Source: Asparagopsis taxiformis (taxonomy: Eukaryota; Rhodophyta; Florideophyceae; Bonnemaisoniales; Bonnemaisoniaceae). Taken from it: DNA of 21,379 bases. The position numbers were made by a program, and so were the translations under genes. A model generated the notes under the pieces. It was not told the DNA's origin and did not search any database. It saw only the letters and a program-made list of their open reading frames with translations. This document shows, in pieces, positions 17,461 to 21,379 of this stretch. The stretch lies in assembly GCA_030407315.1 (NCBI GenBank), contig JALQPE010000686.1:1-21379 (forward strand). The letters run 5' to 3'. Position 1 is the first letter of the stretch. Every line of letters starts with the position of its first letter.

Positions 17461-17766
17461 GTGGTCGCCGTGATGGATGCGGACATCCATGTCGAGCACG
17501 GCGGCAGAAATTTCTGGGGTCGAAATTTTTGAATTTTCTGAACCGGCGCCCGTCCTAGGTGGACATAGACATGGCGGAAGTCCATCCCGAGGGGGACATC
17601 CGTGGTACTAGAAACAATGAATGTCGCCCTAGTAATACTAGACGTACTAGACCGCATGGACGTCCGGTTCTAGGCGGACATCCAAAAATACTGGAGACCA
17701 TGGACGTCCGCCTAGTAATACTAGGTGTACTAGAGGTTGTGGACGTCCGCGTCCATTTCCGAGAAC
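17461..17766. repeat. Palindrome-rich repeat: GGACRTCC and CCTAGTAATACTAGG motifs, with the right copy of the inverted-repeat pair
   Basis: GGACGTCC or GGACATCC forms occur near 17480, 17595, 17658, 17676, 17702 and 17741. An odd palindrome, CCTAGTA-A-TACTAGG, occurs at 17711-17725, and a nearly identical copy at 17628-17642 differs at the last base; the two define a degenerate 83-84 bp duplication. ATGGATG-CGGA-CATCCAT lies near 17475. Segment 17519-17593 is the inverted partner of 16056-16130. The right end abuts the point where integrase coding sequence of the second Gypsy element stops. Confidence 0.7.
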
Positions 17767-18590
17767 ACAGACGGAATAGGTGATGACGTCTGTGAACAAG
17801 TCCCAATCCTTAGGATGATCAGAGACATAGGTGCGTATCGCCGACAATAAGGTACTACCTCTCCACCTGACCATTGGTCTGTGGGTGGTAAGTTGTCGTG
17901 AAGAGATTCTCTACTCCAAGTATGCGGCATACATGCTGGAAGAAACGGGAGGTAAACTGCTTCCCATTATCGGACAACAACAACTGGTGGTCCATATGCC
18001 ATAACCCAATGGGTGACGAATGCTTTGGCGACCGCTTCGGCAGTGATGGTCTTCATCGGGACTGTCCTTACCAATTTGGAGAAGCGGTCGGATATTACAA
18101 GAAGGAAGCGGTTACCGCGTGGTGTCTTGATCAACTCGCCCAACAGGTCAATGGCCACGAACTCCAGCGGAGAGGAAGCGGGGAACAAGCGCAGTTCCTT
18201 TTGGTGTTGGCGAAGGCGCACTCGATTGCGTGCACACTGAACACAGTTCTTGGATACTGCATCGCAGTCAACAGCCATGGAGGGCCAATAGAAATTCCTT
18301 CGCAAGTACTGATACAGTCTTCGTCCACCGGGATGCCCAGAAATTTTGCTGTAGTGTGCAATGCGTAACACGCGTGGCTGTAGCGAAGTCGGTACGACAA
18401 TCATATGATCACCCGATGCGGTTCGCAGAAGGATACCCTCATCATCAACCATGAAGGACCGTTGGTTGACGTCACCCTGCTCCATCTTTGACCGGATGTC
18501 TGTGCATAATGCATCGCGTTGCTGTTCCATGAGGATCTCCGAATGAGTGATAGGGGTCAAGGCCGGTTCGGCGATACCCTCGGAGGCCAA
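17767..18590 (-). pseudogene. Gypsy integrase (frameshifted, C-terminally truncated)
   Basis: The open frame 17967-18590 contains the HHCC zinc-binding domain (H79, H86, C116, C119 in HYSKISGH...CVQC) and the first catalytic Asp in FVAIDLLGEL (D148). After a one-base shift near 17970 the core continues with LSDNGKQFTSRFF (second Asp) and TTTYHPQTNGQVER (catalytic Glu, codon 17861-17863). After another shift, STLLSAIRTYVSDHPKDWD runs to about 17767. The DDE triad is visible but split over frames, so the enzyme is probably not made. Confidence 0.88.
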
Positions 18591-18644
18591 CAGAAGCTTG
18601 TCGGAGAATTCATACTCGTCAAGTATGTCCGAGGTCGAAGGTTC

Positions 18645-19140
18645 TTAAGAACCGAATTCGTCGTCAGCAGGTTCGGCAAGGGACACGCAAGGGTCCGTGG
18701 TGAAGCATGGGATCTCATCGTCGATGGGAGATATAGTCTCGCTGAATGTCCTCAGCCTTGACAAAGCATCGGCTTGGGTGTTCTTGAGCCCCTTCTTGTA
18801 TTGAATCTCGAAGTCGAACTCACTGAGGCGGAGCCTCCACCGCATGAGTCTACCGGAAGGTTCGGATACTCCCATGAGCCATCTAAGGGATGCATGGTCG
18901 GAGTGTACCGTAAATTTCACTCCTTGTAAGTATGGGCGCAGGGTCTGCAGTGCCCATACAACAGCAAAGCACTCCTTTTCCGAAGTTGAGAAATTGCGTT
19001 CCGCAGGGTTCAATGAACGAGACTAGAACCCAATGGGTTTCCGGTCATCCTCTGGGTATTCCTGAAACAGGACGGCACCATCTGGTGATCACTTGCGTCT
19101 GTATCGATGGAGAGTGGGAGACCCAAGCGTGGTAAAGCGA
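18645..19140 (-). pseudogene. Gypsy RNase H (frameshifted)
   Basis: The frame 18645-19013 reads MNPAERNFSTSEKECFAVVW (catalytic Glu), FTVHSDHASLRWL (Asp) and KNTQADALSR (Asp), the classical Gypsy RNase H blocks. The N-terminal strand with IDTDASDHQM lies upstream in another frame (about 19080-19120). A frame break therefore separates it both from the RT and within itself. Confidence 0.85.
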
Positions 19141-20102
19141 GCACAGGTGGTGATAAAATAGCCTGGACCAGGTTTGGGAAGGCTGCTGATTTCAGCTTTA
19201 CCGAACGGCTCCATCTTAGTGGGCATGCCTTTCTTCAGTAAGGCGTTGAGTGGTCCAGCGATGCGAGCAAAGTTAGGGACGAACCGTCGGTAAACATTGC
19301 AAAGGCCGAGGAAGGACCTAAGCTCAGTCAGAGTGGTCGGATGCTGGACATCTCGAAGGCTCTTTGTATGGGCCTCGTTGATGGTGAGCCTACCAGGCTT
19401 GATTACATGTCCAAGGTATTTCACCGTATCGGTACACCACTCACACTTCCTTAGCTTGAGGGAGATGCCGGAACGGCGTAGGGTACCGAGTATCTTGTCG
19501 ACATCCTTTATGTGTGTGTCAAAGTCCTTCGAGAAGATGATGATGTCATCGAGGTATACCAAACATGTACGCCATGCGTACCGATTGAGGAGTATTTCCA
19601 ATGTTCTCTGGAACGTCGCAGGTGCATTCATAAGCCCGAAGGGCATTCGCTTAAAGCGGTATGTGCCTGCGTGGCTTGTGAAGGTTGTCTTGTCGCGATC
19701 CGCGGCCGCGACGGGTATCTGCCAGTATCCCCAGTTGGCATCCAGCGTGGAGAATATATTGGCCTCTCCCAGGGAGTCGATGCAGTCATCCATCCTTGGG
19801 AGGGGGTAAGTACTTCGGACTGTCATGGAGTTCAGCTTCCTGTAGTCAACACAGAATCGATACGATCCGTCGGCCTTCGAGGCGATCACCACGGGAGAAG
19901 CCCACTCTGTTTCTGCGGGTTCAATGACATCGGCGTCAATCGTCCTTCCAATTTCTACTTCGACGAACCGTTGGCCTTGAGGACCGGTACGGTATGGGCG
20001 CTGCATAGAAGGCTGTGATCCAGGCTTGAGTTCGATTCGGTGATCCACCACGTTGATCTTCCCAAGCTTCCCGTCCCAGAGCTCATCATACTTGGTCAAC
20101 AT
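19089..20102 (-). CDS. pol: Gypsy reverse transcriptase, 337-codon open frame
   Basis: It contains all RT blocks in one frame: HRIELKPGSQPSMQRPYRTG, VIEPAETEWASPVV, YRFCVDYRKLN, YPLPRMDDCIDSLG, FSTLDANWGYWQIP (D121), RMPFGLMNAPATFQR, CLVYLDDIIIFS (YLDD 183-186), YLGHVIKPG and LRSFLGLCNVYRRFVPNFA. The last 30 or so residues (from about 308) are out of frame with the true RT-RNase H connection, so the frame is lost near 19180. The first Met is internal to the normal polyprotein. It acts in reverse transcription of the element RNA inside virus-like particles. Confidence 0.9.
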   Translation of the reverse strand: MLTKYDELWDGKLGKINVVDHRIELKPGSQPSMQRPYRTGPQGQRFVEVEIGRTIDADVIEPAETEWASPVVIASKADGSYRFCVDYRKLNSMTVRSTYPLPRMDDCIDSLGEANIFSTLDANWGYWQIPVAAADRDKTTFTSHAGTYRFKRMPFGLMNAPATFQRTLEILLNRYAWRTCLVYLDDIIIFSKDFDTHIKDVDKILGTLRRSGISLKLRKCEWCTDTVKYLGHVIKPGRLTINEAHTKSLRDVQHPTTLTELRSFLGLCNVYRRFVPNFARIAGPLNALLKKGMPTKMEPFGKAEISSLPKPGPGYFITTCARFTTLGSPTLHRYRRK

Positions 20103-20161
20103 CTGACGGAAGCGTTCGCGATTGGGATATGTGAGAGGTCCAGTTGAGCCGCGGTAGGCTT

Positions 20162-21226
20162 TCAGCCATCAGTCCAGGAGTCGGACTTTCCGGTTTCCTC
20201 TGGGCTTTTCGCAACTGGTTGTCCTTCCGCAGTAGGGGATACCTGTGCCAGGTCTGGCGTCATGCCAACCACGTCGGCTAAGGACAATGATGTCTCAGTA
20301 ACCTGAGTCGGGTGTGGCAGTGCAACAGCGACATTCTGGTTCCTGACGATCCTTCGAGGGATGTCTGAGGTGTTTGCAACAAGGATACGAAACGCGACAT
20401 TGGGTAACACAGAAGCGATGCCATTGGCACAGCAAGTGAGTGAAGCTCGAAGAGCTTCGGGAGTGGCTGGACAACAATATTTCCATGACGTTTCGTCGAT
20501 ACCTTGACCCAGGCTTGAGACTGTGCCGGTACGGTGAGTGTTTCGGCAGCCTTGATATTGGGCGAGACTCTTCCACTTGTGTCGGGGTCTCGCATATCTT
20601 TTGGAGAGGGGGACCGCTGCGTCTTGATGCGTTACGCAGTGGACGTCGAACGATCGGGACCGATGAACCATCGTCTAGCTCCACGACCTTTTCACTTGGG
20701 CGTATAGCGGAAACAAAACGGTCACAGAAATCAGCACCTAGTATTGCTGGTGCAGCAAGGGTCTTACAGACAATGAATTCGATTCGAGAAGAAAAATTTC
20801 CAAGCCGTACCGGCAATTTTAGCGTACCCAGCAACTGAAGAGGCTTATTGTTGGCATCGCATATATCTGGTAAGGGACCTTGACGGATGAACCGCTTCGA
20901 TACCATTCAGCTCGTCGCTGCGGATGAAGTTAGGGCCTGCACCAGTGTCCAATATGGAAAGAATACGACGAATCGTCGAAGTGCTTGACCCAATGTCCGT
21001 GTATACATTATAGTTGCGACGGGTCAGGACAAAGATCCGATCTGGGTTCTTCGGTGACTTGACTCGATTCCATGGTCTTGTGAGGGAGTTGGAAGGGAGG
21101 GCCATCATTATTCTTTCTAGTAATGATCTTTCGATACGAAGGGGGTGGAGTGGGAGGCGGCAGTGATTGTATCCACTGTCCTTTGATGGGACCTCCCTCA
21201 TTAGTTTTCCCGAATCGGGGGTGCAT
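20162..21226 (-). pseudogene. Gypsy protease and linker (frameshifted)
   Basis: The frame ending at 20845 holds ILSILDTGAGPNFIRSDEL (retropepsin DTG). A second frame (20295-20906) continues with PLPDICDANNKPLQLLGTLK and LAAPAILGADFCDRF, the second half of the protease. A third frame (20162-20671) reads ANGIASVLPNVAFRILVANTSDIPRRIVRNQ, the linker before RT. At least two single-base breaks are present. Confidence 0.8.
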
Positions 21227-21379
21227 TGGCAGTTGAATCCTGCCGGCTGTTATCCTTAGGATGTGAGCAGCCCATTACCGAAGGTGCTTTGGAAGGGTTA
21301 CCCTTATCCTCTTGTGCCTGCTGATCCAGATTCAGGGCGAGCGTAACTCGGTGATACGATGTAGCCGGTACAGAGAGCT
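21201..21379 (-). pseudogene. gag: C-terminal end of gag of the second Gypsy element (partial)
   Basis: An open frame enters from the right edge and ends at a stop at 21201-21203: HRVTLALNLDQQAQEDKGNP..., MGCSHPKDN. It precedes the protease, as the end of gag should, but no zinc knuckle is visible within the window. Confidence 0.5.

Larger units (their letters stand above)
17767..21379 (-). mobile_element. Second Ty3/Gypsy retrotransposon, frameshifted, truncated in integrase, running off the right edge
   Basis: On the minus strand, from right to left: gag end, protease, RT, RNase H, integrase. It has the Ty3/Gypsy gene order. Coding similarity stops at about 17767 inside integrase, so the 3' end and 3' LTR are lost. 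Single-base frame breaks occur in protease, RNase H and integrase, while RT retains a 337-codon open frame. The rest of gag and the 5' LTR must lie beyond the window. Confidence 0.9.

Noticed and set aside
17421..17930. Short frames on both strands across the GGACGTCC repeats.
   Set aside because: They arise from repeats and from the shifted integrase end; none has a recognisable domain.
1..21379. tRNA, rRNA or other structured RNA genes.
   Set aside because: No cloverleaf or conserved rRNA segment was seen on either strand by eye; a dedicated covariance search would be needed to exclude them fully.

Overview
The window looks like nuclear DNA of a eukaryote with compact, mostly intron-free genes and many degenerate Ty3/Gypsy retrotransposons. 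Three long uninterrupted frames lie next to LTR elements. Two of the proteins carry nuclear-localisation-type basic clusters, start codons lack Shine-Dalgarno sequences, and one gene ends in a SET domain. Intron-poor genes set between Gypsy clusters would fit a macroalga such as a florideophyte red alga. That assignment is an inference; nothing in the window proves it.

Layout. 1-356: no recognisable gene. 357-1350: about nine copies of a 113-bp tandem repeat, each carrying a 23-bp palindrome. 1504-5012 (minus): a large gene encoding a ParB-like domain, a beta-class amino DNA methyltransferase and, after a one-base frame break, a SET domain. 5013-5742: a divergent intergenic region with a TATA-rich stretch and a 72-bp hairpin. 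5743-7131 (plus): a 462-aa protein with a Tudor-like N-terminus (tentative). 7132-7736: an intergenic region with two further copies of the same palindrome in otherwise unrelated sequence. 7737-9260 (minus): a 507-aa orphan nuclear-type protein. 9583-9918: a dense cluster of TACTGCC/GGCAGTA inverted motifs. 9953-14567 (minus): a 3'-truncated, frameshifted Gypsy element (gag, protease, RT, start of RNase H) with one candidate LTR. 14602-15774 (plus): a 2-oxoglutarate/Fe(II) oxygenase-like gene whose 5' part is frame-broken. 15775-17766: no firm gene; a purine-rich stretch flanked by an imperfect inverted-repeat pair and GGACGTCC-type palindromes. 17767-21379 (minus): a second Gypsy element (integrase, RNase H, RT, protease, gag end) that runs off the right edge.

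The most interesting unit is 357-7440. A protein joining ParB, DNA methyltransferase and SET modules is divergently paired with a possible chromatin reader. The pair is bracketed by two arrays that share a 63-bp dyad (CACYTGG, 13 bp, 23-bp palindrome, 13 bp, CCARGTG) but little else. A ParB-type protein beside conserved palindromic arrays suggests sequence-specific targeting of DNA and histone methylation, or a mobile/selfish cassette with its own sites. This is a hypothesis built on visible motifs, not a demonstrated system.
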